Positions 26,591 to 35,905 of a DNA stretch of 64,000 nt are shown here, one piece after another. The notes beneath the pieces are model-generated. The model worked only from the letters and a program-made list of their open reading frames with translations. It ran no database searches and was not told the DNA's origin. Source of the stretch: Pseudomonadota bacterium (GTDB taxonomy: Bacteria; Pseudomonadota; Alphaproteobacteria; Rhizobiales; Rhizobiaceae); the NCBI GenBank assembly GCA_023451735.1, contig JAEXYH010000093.1, positions 1 to 64,000 of the forward strand. Direction: 5' to 3'. The position numbers and the translations under genes are program-made. Numbering within the stretch: the stretch's first letter is position 1; the number at the start of each line of letters is the position of its first letter.

Positions 26591-27715
26591 TCATGCGATC
26601 TGTGCGGGTCTGACGGCCGGCGGCGGTTCGGTGCCAAGGGCCTTGTACGCAAAGTTACTGAATTTCCTGATGAAAACAGGCGTCGCGAAATCGGCGGCGC
26701 GTGTGACTGCATCGGCCGGGTCGAAATCCATGCGCTCCAGCCGGTCAATGGCGTCGATCAGCGTCTCGACGGATTGGTCTTTGAAGAAGACGCCCGTTCT
26801 GCCGTCGATGACCGTTTCGGTTGCCCCGCCGCGTCCGAACGCAATCACGGGCCGACCGCTCGCCATGGCCTCCAGCGGTACGATACCAAAATCTTCTTCC
26901 CCCGGAAAGATCAGGGCCCGGCAGCGCGCATAATGATACTTGAGCACGTCGAAGGCTTGCGGCCCCATGATCGTGACGGTTGGACCGGCAATCTTGCGAA
27001 GATAATCCAGCATTTCGCCGCCGCCGATGACGACGAGTTTCTTCTTCGTTAGGTTGAAGGCCTCGACCGCCAGATCCGGTCTTTTGTAGCCGACGAGCTC
27101 GCCGACCATCAGGTAATAGTCGCCCACTTCCTGCATCGGTACCGGCCGGAAGGCCTGGGTGTCGACGGGCGGATGGATGACGTCGGCATCCCGCCGATAA
27201 TAGCTTCTGATCCGGTTTGCGACCGTAACCGAGTTTGCAGCGAAGTGATCGACGCGGCTCGCCGTGCCAATATCCCATGCGCGAAGACGATGCGCGAGCG
27301 GCGGCATCATCAGTCGTGTCATCAGTCCTGACTTCCGATAGTATTCGTGGTACATATTCCAGACGTATCGCATCGGAGAATGGCAGTAACAGATGTGAAC
27401 GGCAGGGGAATTCGGAATAACGCCCTTCGCAGGCCCGGATTCACTACTGATTACAAGGTCATATTGACTTAGATCTAGCTGCTCCAAAGCCATCGGCATC
27501 AATGGAAGGTATTTTTTATACATTCGCTTTGCATATGGCAAAGAATTGATGAAGGTCGGATAAATCGTGTGTGAATTGATCGCTGCCGATATGGAATCTT
27601 TGTCATATACATGTGTGTAGATGTCGGCCTGAGGGTAAATCTTGCAGATTGCCTCAAGGACTTTTTCACCGCCGCGCATCCCGACGAGCCAATAGTGGAT
27701 AATTGCCACACGCAT
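26591..27715 (-). CDS. Glycosyltransferase family 4
   Basis: 374 residues, GT-B fold. The donor-site motif is complete: FPGEEDFGIVPLEAMASGRPV, with the Glu pair of the retaining GT4 family, followed by GRGGATETVIDGRTGVFF. The N-terminal half opens MRVAIIHYWLVGMRGGEKVL and holds HICYCHSPMRYVWNMY, a segment frequent in mannosyl/rhamnosyl-type transferases. ATG 27715 has GAGG six bases upstream, preferred over ATG 27727. First gene of a minus-strand operon with OPX; divergent from the ExoY-like gene. Confidence 0.92.
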   Translation of the reverse strand: MRVAIIHYWLVGMRGGEKVLEAICKIYPQADIYTHVYDKDSISAAINSHTIYPTFINSLPYAKRMYKKYLPLMPMALEQLDLSQYDLVISSESGPAKGVIPNSPAVHICYCHSPMRYVWNMYHEYYRKSGLMTRLMMPPLAHRLRAWDIGTASRVDHFAANSVTVANRIRSYYRRDADVIHPPVDTQAFRPVPMQEVGDYYLMVGELVGYKRPDLAVEAFNLTKKKLVVIGGGEMLDYLRKIAGPTVTIMGPQAFDVLKYHYARCRALIFPGEEDFGIVPLEAMASGRPVIAFGRGGATETVIDGRTGVFFKDQSVETLIDAIDRLERMDFDPADAVTRAADFATPVFIRKFSNFAYKALGTEPPPAVRPAQIA

Positions 27716-27996
27716 GAACAACCTCATGAAGACCGTTATATTCTATAAAGCGTATTAGTTCCCGAGTGTTCTGAGGATAACCTAGAATGTTGGTTTTCTC
27801 CAAAGAAGAACTAAGCAGGAACGGGAGTGGAAAGCATCATAGAAGACTTTCCGTAACATCTATCATTTTTAGTTAGACTACAGTCAATAAATACATTGTC
27901 AAACTTTTAAGCATTTGTTAGCAATGATTAACAGTGTTAAGCAGTGCATGCAAATCGACTGATCTTTAATCACATCTGCCGATATGGAGTGCGTCA
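27716..27996. promoter_or_regulatory. Divergent promoter region between GT4 and exoY-like gene
   Basis: 281 bases, AT-rich. A perfect 13-bp palindrome TTAACA–G–TGTTAA lies at 27928–27940, about 57 bases before the exoY-like start. Promoters for both directions should lie here, but I could not pick unambiguous -35/-10 pairs. Confidence 0.4.
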
Positions 27997-28695
27997 ATGC
28001 GTGACGTTAATGCAAGCGCCGGTGGAAATGGCGTTCAGCGATTGTTCGTTTCCGAGAGAATGAAGTTAAGGCTGTCGCCGAGGCTGTCTTTGTTTGTAAA
28101 GCGTGCTTTGGATATTCTTATTGCTCTGATTGCTTTGCTTGTTCTTGCGCCTTTATTGCTGATGACATCCCTTATATTGCTTTTGATTCAAGGGAGGCCG
28201 ATCTTTATCGCCCATCGCAGGATTGGGCGCGGCGGTGGGATGTTCCCATGCCTCAAGTTCCGTACGATGGTGAACAATAACGAAGAGTTGCTTGAGAAAT
28301 ACTTGGCAGCCAATCCAGCAGAGCGGGCTGAGTGGACGGCAACGCGGAAGCTCAGGAACGACCCGCGCATAACACCTTTCGGCGCATTTTTACGCAAAAG
28401 CAGCATCGACGAGATCCCCCAGCTCCTTAATGTCGTGCTGGGCCAGATGAGCATTGTCGGTCCGCGGCCGATCGTTCCGAGTGAAACCGTTTATTACGGT
28501 CAGAACTACGCCGATTATATCCGCGTGCGTCCAGGTCTTACCGGACTTTGGCAGGTCAGCGGACGCAGCGACGCAGACTATGTCAAGCGCGTCCAGCTCG
28601 ATGCGCTTTATGTTGCCAACCGGAGCCTTGTTGGCGACCTCGTGATCATGGTGAAAACTATCCCCGCCGTTTTGCATGCGCGTGGAAGTTATTGA
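27997..28695 (+). CDS. Undecaprenyl-phosphate sugar-1-phosphate transferase (ExoY/PssA-like)
   Basis: 232 residues. One N-terminal membrane hairpin (about residues 35–65) is followed by the bacterial sugar-transferase domain: KFRTMV, LRNDPRITPFGAFLRKSSIDEIPQ, VGPRPI and VRPGLTGLWQVSGRS, all conserved catalytic blocks of PHPT-type priming enzymes. It attaches the first sugar phosphate (galactose or glucose in studied rhizobia) to undecaprenyl phosphate on the cytoplasmic face. GGAG lies seven bases before the ATG. It is the first gene of the plus-strand run to 33686, with a 226-base gap after it. Confidence 0.94.
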   Translation: MRDVNASAGGNGVQRLFVSERMKLRLSPRLSLFVKRALDILIALIALLVLAPLLLMTSLILLLIQGRPIFIAHRRIGRGGGMFPCLKFRTMVNNNEELLEKYLAANPAERAEWTATRKLRNDPRITPFGAFLRKSSIDEIPQLLNVVLGQMSIVGPRPIVPSETVYYGQNYADYIRVRPGLTGLWQVSGRSDADYVKRVQLDALYVANRSLVGDLVIMVKTIPAVLHARGSY

Positions 28696-28921
28696 CAGAT
28701 CACCATGTTTTGACTTCGAGCGCGTCACTGAAATGCTCATCGGGTCCGATCGGTGTATTCGCGGATTTTCAAGATTTTCTTCCTGTCTGTATTAACTATC
28801 TACAATATTTCGTGCTGCAAATGGGATTTGTTGTGATAATGATGTTGAAGTCTTCAGTGTTTTTACTGGAGGGAAATTTCAACAATAGTTTCTGTGGCAG
28901 GGAAAGCGTTGGAATTGATCG

Positions 28922-30961
28922 ATGGGTTTGAAGGATAGTTTCGCAGTCAATGGCCGCTTTCTGACCCAGACGCCAACCGGCGTGCAACGCTACGCCTTGA
29001 ATGTGCTGAAGGCTCTGGACGCGGCAGGTGAGGGCAGTTCCGTCACGTCGCTTCTCGTTCCGCCCGGCGCTGTCGATCCGCAGTTGAAGTCTTTCGAGCG
29101 GATCGAAATTGGAAGCGGCCTCAAAGGTCATGCTTGGGAACAATGCGCCTTGCCGATGAACTGGCGCGGACCGTTGCTCAATCTCTGCAACACGGCTCCG
29201 ATTCTCAAGAAAAACCAGATCGTCTGTATCCATGACGGGAATGTCTTCGCTGCGCCTGACAGCTACAGCCTCGCCTTCCGCACCGCCTACAAATCCATTC
29301 AGCCTGTCCTGGCGAAGCGATCGACGAGGATTGCAACCGTATCGCATGCCTCGGCTCGTCAGCTTGCCCGTTATCTGCCGGTGGAGGCCAAGGATATCGC
29401 CGTTCTGCCCAACGGCTACGAACATGTCTTGCAGTGGAATGCGGATGCGGCAGAGGTTGCACCGGGGATCGTCCGGTCCATCGCCTCGCGGTCGCGCCGG
29501 TATGTTTTTGCGCTCGGATCCCGCGCCAGGCACAAGAACCTCTCGCTTCTGGCCGACATCGCTACGGAGCTTGACGCACTCGGTATAGATATCGTTGTCG
29601 CAGGCGGCGATTTCGGCATTTTCAACGAGAGCGCGGCGGAGCAGCACGTTAATGTCGTCATGGCCGGTCGTGTTTCGGACGATGACATTGCCTATTTCCT
29701 CAAGCACGCGCTGTGTCTTGCTTTCCCGTCGCTGAACGAGGGCTTCGGTCTGCCGGTCGTCGAGGCGATGGCTCTGGGATGCCCCGTCATATCCTCATAC
29801 CATTCGAGCATGGCCGAGGTCTGCGGCGATGCCGCACTGCTGGCGTCTCCCTTCGATGCCGCTCGATGGGTAAGGCATGTCGGAACCTTGAAGAACTCGG
29901 CCTCGCTGGCGGATGATCTGCGTGCAAAAGGTTTCCTCCAGGTGCAGAAATTTTCATGGCGCGAAACCGCCGCCGGTTATCGCGAGCTGCTGGAGCAGCC
30001 CACGGCCCGCCTTGCGCCGCCCCAGCCGGCAGCTCCGCCCATCGGCAAGGTTGCTGTCGCCATCGCCACCCGTGGTCGTCCGGCTGTCGTGTCGCAAACC
30101 ATCCGTCACCTGCTGGAAACGCAGACATTGGCTCCCGAACGGGTAATCCTGTCCTGCGTCGATCGCAGCGATGCGGGAGATCTTGCCGATGACGATCGTG
30201 TCGAGGTCATTACCGGAAAGGCGGGATTGCCGGCACAGCGCAACAACGCGCTTGATCATCTGCCGGCGGGAATTGACGTCGTCGTATTTCTGGACGACGA
30301 TTTCGTCGCGGATCCGAACTGGCTTGCCACCGCGGCCCGCGCATTTGCCGATGAAAGTAGTGTCGTCGGATTTACCGGCCGCGTTGTGGCCGATGGTATC
30401 AAGGGGCCGGGCATATCGTTTTCCGAGGCTGTCAGGCTGGTTGACGAGGCTCCTGGGAGTAATGGACCAGGCTGGGAGCGGCCGTTCAGTCCATACGGCT
30501 GCAACATGGCGTACAGAGTATCGGCCATAGGCGATAACCGCTTTGACGAACGTCTTGTTCTGTATGGCTGGCTGGAGGATCGGGATTTTGGCGCGTCGCT
30601 GGCAAAAAAGGGCGGAGATCTGGTCAAATGCGCTGAAGCCTACGGGGTTCACATGGGCGTCAAGGTCGGCCGGGTAAGCGGACAGCGTCTGGGATATTCG
30701 CAGGTGATCAATCCTATTTATCTACGTCGGAAGGGAACGATGACGACCAAACAGGCGATCGGCCAGATCTGGCGAAACATGTCGATGAATTTTGCAAAAT
30801 CCCTGGTGCCGGAGCCGTTCATCGATCGCAGGGGCAGGGTGAGGGGGAATCTGGCGGCTTTGCTTGATCTTCTCCGCGGACAGATCAATCCTGAAAAGGC
30901 AGCCTCCCTGGAGGTTGCGCCGGCCAAGCTCGAGCGCCTTGGCGGAGGTGTTGCACGATGA
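28922..30961 (+). CDS. Two-domain glycosyltransferase: GT4 fused to GT2
   Basis: 679 residues. Residues 1–360 form a GT-B transferase (RFLTQTPTGVQRYALNVL opening; ALGSRARHKNLSLLADIA; FPSLNEGFGLPVVEAMALGCPV with the GT4 glutamates). After a Pro-rich linker (about 361–376), residues 377–640 form a GT-A transferase (KVAVAIATRGRPAVVSQTI, VVVFLDDDFVADPNW with the DxD metal site, and GWLEDRDFGASLAKKG). Two successive sugars may thus be added by one polypeptide. Its stop overlaps the next start (ATGA at 30958). The N-terminal ATG lacks a strong ribosome binding site. Confidence 0.88.
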   Translation: MGLKDSFAVNGRFLTQTPTGVQRYALNVLKALDAAGEGSSVTSLLVPPGAVDPQLKSFERIEIGSGLKGHAWEQCALPMNWRGPLLNLCNTAPILKKNQIVCIHDGNVFAAPDSYSLAFRTAYKSIQPVLAKRSTRIATVSHASARQLARYLPVEAKDIAVLPNGYEHVLQWNADAAEVAPGIVRSIASRSRRYVFALGSRARHKNLSLLADIATELDALGIDIVVAGGDFGIFNESAAEQHVNVVMAGRVSDDDIAYFLKHALCLAFPSLNEGFGLPVVEAMALGCPVISSYHSSMAEVCGDAALLASPFDAARWVRHVGTLKNSASLADDLRAKGFLQVQKFSWRETAAGYRELLEQPTARLAPPQPAAPPIGKVAVAIATRGRPAVVSQTIRHLLETQTLAPERVILSCVDRSDAGDLADDDRVEVITGKAGLPAQRNNALDHLPAGIDVVVFLDDDFVADPNWLATAARAFADESSVVGFTGRVVADGIKGPGISFSEAVRLVDEAPGSNGPGWERPFSPYGCNMAYRVSAIGDNRFDERLVLYGWLEDRDFGASLAKKGGDLVKCAEAYGVHMGVKVGRVSGQRLGYSQVINPIYLRRKGTMTTKQAIGQIWRNMSMNFAKSLVPEPFIDRRGRVRGNLAALLDLLRGQINPEKAASLEVAPAKLERLGGGVAR

Positions 30962-32601
30962 CTTTTGACAGACCGGGTCCCGTCGAGCGAGCGTCGCGCA
31001 TATGGCCGCTGGATAACGCACCGAAGGATAGCAGGGTCGATGGCCCTGTCATGTTCCTGAAGCTGGTTTTTGCGATCGCTTGGCAATACAAGATCCGGCT
31101 GCTGGCCTTCATGTTTTCCGGCATCGTTGCTGCGGCACTCTATGCGCATTCGCTGCCACGTACGTATGATGCGACGGCAACCATGCTGCTCGAGCCGCGC
31201 CAGTTCGCCAATGCCAGTGCGATCCTGCAGCAGGGGCTCGATCTCAACAGCGCCGAAAGCGAGTTGCAGATCATTCTTTCGGAACGGCTTCTTTCCGCAG
31301 TCTTCGAAAGCCTGAAACTGTACGAAAGCCCGGAACTCGCTCCTCAGTCCCCAGGTCTGGTGAAATCGGCCATTTTTGGCACGATCGAGCTGGTTCGCGC
31401 GACCTTTTCGGGGGCACCGGCGGAACCCGAGGCCTCCGCGCTCACCCAGGACCCGCAGGAAAACCTCAAGCGCATCGCTTTCGCCAACTTCGTCGAGAGG
31501 GTTTCCGCACGCCGTGTCGGCCAGTCCTATGTCGTTGCGGTGGGATATTGGTCGACTGATCCTGCCCAGCCTGCGCGTGTCGCAAACGCCATCATCTCCG
31601 GTTATATCCTGCAATCAGTCACCTCAAAGGAGCAGGTTGCGAGCGCCGGCACCGAAACCCTGCAAGGTCGGCTCGACGTGTTGGCGGCCCAGATCAAGAC
31701 GGCGACCCAGGCGATGAAGGAAGGGACGCTGCCGAAGGCTGCAACCCCGGATGCCGACGCCAAGATTACCGGCGCCGCCCTGCCTCCGCTTGCACCGTCC
31801 AGTCCCCGAACCTCGTTGATCGTTGCGTTTGGCGGTATATTGGGCCTGTTTTTCGGCATGGCCGCACTGTCGATGAGCATCGCCTTCGATCGGAAGGTCC
31901 GTAGCCCCAAGGACCTCGAACTGGAAACCTCGCTGCCTTGCATGGCCGAGATCCCGGAGGTCGGTGGCAGGCTGCAACTGGCGACACGGGTGGGGGCCGG
32001 TCAACGGATGCAGCGCCACGCCGCCGCGATCCGTGATTTGAGAACGTTGATCGATATCTCCCACACCCACAAGAAGGGCGAGAAGAATGCCGTGATCGCA
32101 CTGGCGGGATATTCCCGGGATGCGGGCGGATCCGCTCTTGCGCTTAATCTTGCCGACATGTTGAAGCGAAGCGGACGGACGGTAGTCGTATTCTGGTGCG
32201 GCGAGCTGACCAAGGGGGTGCCGGGTGGTCCGCTGGCGTCACTCGCGGATGCCGCGATCTCGACTGCCGATACCGCCGATATGGTTTTCGAGCAGCGGGA
32301 TGGGATAGCGATCCTGCCTGTCCTTTCTCGCGATACGGTGACCAACGTCTATTCCAATTTCCGTCATCCGCGCATCCGCGAGATCATCGAGGCTGCCCGC
32401 CAGAAGGGCGATGTCATCATCGATCTGCCGGCACTGGACAGTTCTCTTGATGCCTTGGCCTTGGCTTCTCAGGCCGATGTGGTCGTAATCGTCACGCGGT
32501 GGGGGCGCACCACGCGGGAAGCCGTCAAGAATGCCGAACAACAGTTACGCAGAGCCGGCGCCAATCTCGTCGGCTATGTGATCAACAGGCAACGGTCATG
32601 A
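30958..32601 (+). CDS. Wzc/ExoP-like polysaccharide co-polymerase with degenerate kinase domain
   Basis: 547 residues. A Wzz-type periplasmic domain lies between membrane spans near residues 44–64 and 282–303, followed by a cytoplasmic BY-kinase-like domain. The Walker A position reads YSRDAGGSALALNLA: the expected Gly-Lys-Ser/Thr lysine is replaced by Gly. The Walker A' strand reads VVVFWCGE instead of an Asp-rich VVLIDADLR-type strand. The Walker B-like VIIDLPAL remains, but no tyrosine cluster closes the C-terminus (ends INRQRS). It should set chain length and couple to the OPX protein, but ATP-dependent autophosphorylation looks lost. Start and stop overlap neighbours. Confidence 0.85.
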   Translation: MTFDRPGPVERASRIWPLDNAPKDSRVDGPVMFLKLVFAIAWQYKIRLLAFMFSGIVAAALYAHSLPRTYDATATMLLEPRQFANASAILQQGLDLNSAESELQIILSERLLSAVFESLKLYESPELAPQSPGLVKSAIFGTIELVRATFSGAPAEPEASALTQDPQENLKRIAFANFVERVSARRVGQSYVVAVGYWSTDPAQPARVANAIISGYILQSVTSKEQVASAGTETLQGRLDVLAAQIKTATQAMKEGTLPKAATPDADAKITGAALPPLAPSSPRTSLIVAFGGILGLFFGMAALSMSIAFDRKVRSPKDLELETSLPCMAEIPEVGGRLQLATRVGAGQRMQRHAAAIRDLRTLIDISHTHKKGEKNAVIALAGYSRDAGGSALALNLADMLKRSGRTVVVFWCGELTKGVPGGPLASLADAAISTADTADMVFEQRDGIAILPVLSRDTVTNVYSNFRHPRIREIIEAARQKGDVIIDLPALDSSLDALALASQADVVVIVTRWGRTTREAVKNAEQQLRRAGANLVGYVINRQRS

Positions 32602-33686
32602 AAGACAACGCTGCCTTGAAACCCCATCAGACTGTGGCGGCGGATTCAGGCAGCAATATTTCCGTTGGAACGAGCAGTGCGCGGACCCCCAGACTGGCGG
32701 TTATCGTAACCTGCTGGAATTATGCGGATTATGTCGTCGACGCCATTGAAAGCGTCATAAAGCAGGGGCGCAGGGATTGTGAGCTGGTCGTCATAGATGA
32801 CGGCTCGACCGACAACTCCTGGGTCGAAATATGCCGAATGGGCGTACGGGCCTACCGCACCGAAAACGGAGGACAGAGGCTTGCTTGCCTGCGTGGCCTC
32901 CGGGAGACGACAGCTCCGTTTGTCCTGTTTCTCGATGCCGATGATGAACTGTTGCCCGGAGCATTGACCGAAATCCTCTCCCGCCTTGATGAGGATGTGG
33001 CGAAGCTTCAGTTTCCCCTGCTCAGAATGGATGCACAGCGAAGGATCATCAGCGGGCCGATACCTCCGCTTTCTGAATTCCGGGGGCGGCAACTGGTGGA
33101 ACGTGTTCTCAGGACGGGCGACTATACAAGTCCCCCTACATCCGGAAACGTGTTCCGAAGGGATGTGTGTCAGTTCATCGAGGAAGCAGATTACGAACGT
33201 GCGGTCGATGGCGTGATTCTGTTCGTCGCCCCGTTCATGGGCGATATCATCAGTCTCTCCAGGCCACTCGGCCTCTATCGTGTCCATGGCCGCAACGATT
33301 CGTGTTTCAGCGAGGAACTGAACCCCATACCGCTCAAACGCGAGGCGGAGCGGTTCGAACACCGGCTGGAGCATTTGCGCCGGCTTTTGAATGAAAAGGG
33401 ACTAGGCTCCCGCTTGGTCACCGCGGATCGCGCCTATTTCTATCAGGAACGCAACTTCTATCTGGCGATCGCCAACAGTGCGCGTGTCGGGGTGCGTCAG
33501 TTTCTCTTTCTTCTGTCGCTTTTGTGGACTTACCCGTATTCCGCCAAGATCAAACTGTCGATGACGGTCTTTTTTGCCCTGACCTTCTTGCTCTCTTCCG
33601 ACCGCGCAAAACGTGTCGTCAATTATCGTATGCAGGCACATCGCCGGTCCGCGCTGGGATTGATCAGGTCGATCTTCCGTCGCTGA
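32598..33686 (+). CDS. Glycosyltransferase family 2
   Basis: 362 residues, GT-A fold: RLAVIVTCWNYADYVVDAIESVI, LVVIDDGSTDNSW, then the metal-binding FLDADDELLPGAL and a C-terminal amphipathic/hydrophobic region (about residues 300–335) that may hold it to the membrane. ATG 32598 overlaps the stop of the co-polymerase gene; the long upstream-open frame is ignored. Last gene of the plus-strand run, ending 21 bases from the convergent permease. Confidence 0.9.
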   Translation: MKDNAALKPHQTVAADSGSNISVGTSSARTPRLAVIVTCWNYADYVVDAIESVIKQGRRDCELVVIDDGSTDNSWVEICRMGVRAYRTENGGQRLACLRGLRETTAPFVLFLDADDELLPGALTEILSRLDEDVAKLQFPLLRMDAQRRIISGPIPPLSEFRGRQLVERVLRTGDYTSPPTSGNVFRRDVCQFIEEADYERAVDGVILFVAPFMGDIISLSRPLGLYRVHGRNDSCFSEELNPIPLKREAERFEHRLEHLRRLLNEKGLGSRLVTADRAYFYQERNFYLAIANSARVGVRQFLFLLSLLWTYPYSAKIKLSMTVFFALTFLLSSDRAKRVVNYRMQAHRRSALGLIRSIFRR

Positions 33687-33707
33687 AAAGAACGTTCTGG
33701 CCACGCC

Positions 33708-34550
33708 TCATTCGCGTGCGCGAGCGACCGGGAAAACCGTAAACAGAAACAATCCGACGAACAGAAGGCCCGTCGATGTTACGATGAGGAAGGGCATGTC
33801 CAGCCCCGTATCTCCGTGCTGCACGTAGAAACCCTCACGAAACAACACGACGATCTGCGTGATTGGATTTGCCAGCATCACGTCCGAATATGGATGCGGC
33901 ATATGCGACGGCACATAAAATACGCCCGATAGCAGAAACAGCGGCCGCATGGCGATGTCGAAGATCTTCTGATAGAGCGGAAACTTGAAGAACAGCACCG
34001 TGTTGCCGAGCGCGACCCCGAGCGCCATGACCCATGCGAAGGCGATCGCCTCGACGATATAGGCCCATTGGATGGTGATCGGCTGGTTTATCGTCCACAT
34101 CGCCGCATAGAGAATGACCCAGGTCACCACGCAGGATGTCATTGCCTGCAGGATGAACCGCGCCACGACCGCATCCAGGGGCGACACTTTGGGGTAGCTC
34201 ATCAGGGCTTTGTTGCCGCTGATCGCCGAGACGAGATAGCCTTCCATGCCTTTGTACATGTTGAAGGCGAGATAGCCCGTGGCATAGAAAAGCGTAAAGC
34301 TCGTCCCAAGCGCTGGCAACCGTCCCAGCGAACCCAAGAGCAGCGACATCAGTCCGATGAAGGCGACCGGCTCAAGCAGAGCCCATACATACCCGCCCGG
34401 GCTTCGGCCGTATCGGGTTGCGATTTCGCGGATCACGAAGGCAGTGACGATGCGGATATGGGTAATTAGGTAGTTCAAGGACTTGGCCTCGTATCGAGAC
34501 GACGACGGGAGATGTCGACGGCCAGGATCGTGTTTCCAGGCCGTCAGCAT
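33708..34550 (-). CDS. KpsM/RkpT-like ABC-2 permease, copy 1
   Basis: 280 residues, about six membrane spans, of the polysaccharide ABC-exporter permease family (FVIREIATRYGRSPGGYVWALLEPVAFIGLMSLLLG; FLLSGVFYVPSHMPHPYSDVMLANPITQIV). The first ~25 residues are polar and have no counterpart in the second permease, so the true start may be a little downstream; ATG 34550 is six bases after the KpsE-like stop. Last gene of the kpsM–kpsT–kpsE–kpsM unit. About 50% similar by eye to the 36562–37380 permease. Confidence 0.88.
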   Translation of the reverse strand: MLTAWKHDPGRRHLPSSSRYEAKSLNYLITHIRIVTAFVIREIATRYGRSPGGYVWALLEPVAFIGLMSLLLGSLGRLPALGTSFTLFYATGYLAFNMYKGMEGYLVSAISGNKALMSYPKVSPLDAVVARFILQAMTSCVVTWVILYAAMWTINQPITIQWAYIVEAIAFAWVMALGVALGNTVLFFKFPLYQKIFDIAMRPLFLLSGVFYVPSHMPHPYSDVMLANPITQIVVLFREGFYVQHGDTGLDMPFLIVTSTGLLFVGLFLFTVFPVARARE

Positions 34551-34556
34551 CTGCCG

Positions 34557-35903
34557 TCAGTGCCGGTCGCGAATATTGTAAAAGATCATCACGGCAACAC
34601 CCCAGAGCAGCAATCCCGCGAGTGTCACCAGGATCGGATTCAGCAGGCGATGCGGATATTGCGCCATCTGCGACAGGGTCGGCTTGATGAACACGGCAAG
34701 ATACCGCTGTTTTGCGCCGGCCTCGACACGGGCCTTTTCGAGAGAGGCAAGCGACGCGGTATAGGCGCGCTCGGCAAACTCGTTCTGCGTCTGGATCGAC
34801 TCATACAGCGCGATGCGGCCCGCGACATCCGTCGCCTGTCCGGTTGAACGGCCGCCCTTGCCGGAGACGCCGCTGCCGAAACGCTGGCGCTCCTGTGCGA
34901 TCTGGTCTTCCAGGCTGGAGATCTGCGAACGGATAACCCGCACACGCGGTGTATTGCCGCTCATCTGGTTGAGTGCGGTCGAAAGCTCGGTCTTGAGCTT
35001 GACCAACTGTTCTTCCAGCGAGCCGATCAGCTGGGCCGCGAGCTTGGCGCCTTCGATAGGATCGGCTTCCTGCGATGCGTCGCGATAGCTTCTCAATGAA
35101 GCGCGGGTTTGGGTCAAGCGGTCTTCCGCGGTCTGAACTTCATCCCGTGCCGTTCTCAGCACCTCGTTGCGGGCGGTCAGCGACAGGTCGTTGATCAGCC
35201 TTTCGCTCTGGGAGATGACGAAGTCGGCGACCTTCTGCGACATATCCGGGCTGAACGCCTTTACCTGAATGTCCATGATCCCCGAGGTCTGATCGAAATT
35301 CACCGTGATCATGTTACGCCAATAGGCAAGCTTGTCCTCGATCGGCATATCAGGCGAGATGCCGTAGAAGAAATCCAGTCCCTGGCGCTCAAAGACGGCA
35401 TCAAGGCCGAAAGCCTCATCGACCATCTGCACCATGCGCTCGCTGAGGATGAAATCGACGAGTACATAAGAATCCGAAAGTGTGCTGCCGGCAGAGCTCT
35501 GCGTGAACATGCCGAGCAGATCACTCGACGGGGCGGCTTCGATGCTGCGTACGGAAAAGGACGAGAAGCTGTGATACTGATCAGCTGCGATGAAGGCCAT
35601 ATAACCGGTGCTGACGGCAGATGGGACCGCGACCAGAGCAAGAAATCCGCCAACGATCGCCATATGCCGTGTTTTCAGCGCTGAAAGCCAACCGCGTTTC
35701 GCAGGCTCCGGCGAGGCGGGATCCACGTTTATCTGGGGGGAGTCCGGTTGATCAGGCTGTACGGACGGAGTTGGCACGGAGGCAGGGCGTTCGAGCAGTG
35801 ATTCCAGCAGGCGCAGGTTTCGGCTCTTCGGCGCGACCTGTCCGTCCGCGGAGGGCAGGGCAACCTGATTGCCTGATACGGTGTTCTGAGCCGTCTGGTT
35901 CAA
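34557..35903 (-). CDS. KpsE/RkpR-like capsule export inner-membrane protein
   Basis: 448 residues. A Pro/Gln-rich cytoplasmic N-terminus (1–70), a membrane span near 80–105 (MAIVGGFLALVAVPSAVSTGYMAFI), a periplasmic domain with a coiled coil (about 240–345), and a C-terminal span near 420–440 ending in RDRH. KpsE proteins are the PCP-3 co-polymerases that join the ABC exporter to an outer-membrane OPX channel. Three bases separate its start from the KpsT stop. No dedicated KpsD gene is present, so it might use the ExoF-like OPX protein at 25244. Confidence 0.88.
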   Translation of the reverse strand: MNQTAQNTVSGNQVALPSADGQVAPKSRNLRLLESLLERPASVPTPSVQPDQPDSPQINVDPASPEPAKRGWLSALKTRHMAIVGGFLALVAVPSAVSTGYMAFIAADQYHSFSSFSVRSIEAAPSSDLLGMFTQSSAGSTLSDSYVLVDFILSERMVQMVDEAFGLDAVFERQGLDFFYGISPDMPIEDKLAYWRNMITVNFDQTSGIMDIQVKAFSPDMSQKVADFVISQSERLINDLSLTARNEVLRTARDEVQTAEDRLTQTRASLRSYRDASQEADPIEGAKLAAQLIGSLEEQLVKLKTELSTALNQMSGNTPRVRVIRSQISSLEDQIAQERQRFGSGVSGKGGRSTGQATDVAGRIALYESIQTQNEFAERAYTASLASLEKARVEAGAKQRYLAVFIKPTLSQMAQYPHRLLNPILVTLAGLLLWGVAVMIFYNIRDRH

Positions 35904-35905
35904 TG

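Noticed and set aside
27928..27940. TTAA-N5-TTAA read as a CtrA box
   Set aside because: CtrA sites are TTAA-N7-TTAA; the spacing here is wrong, though the palindrome itself is kept as a candidate operator.
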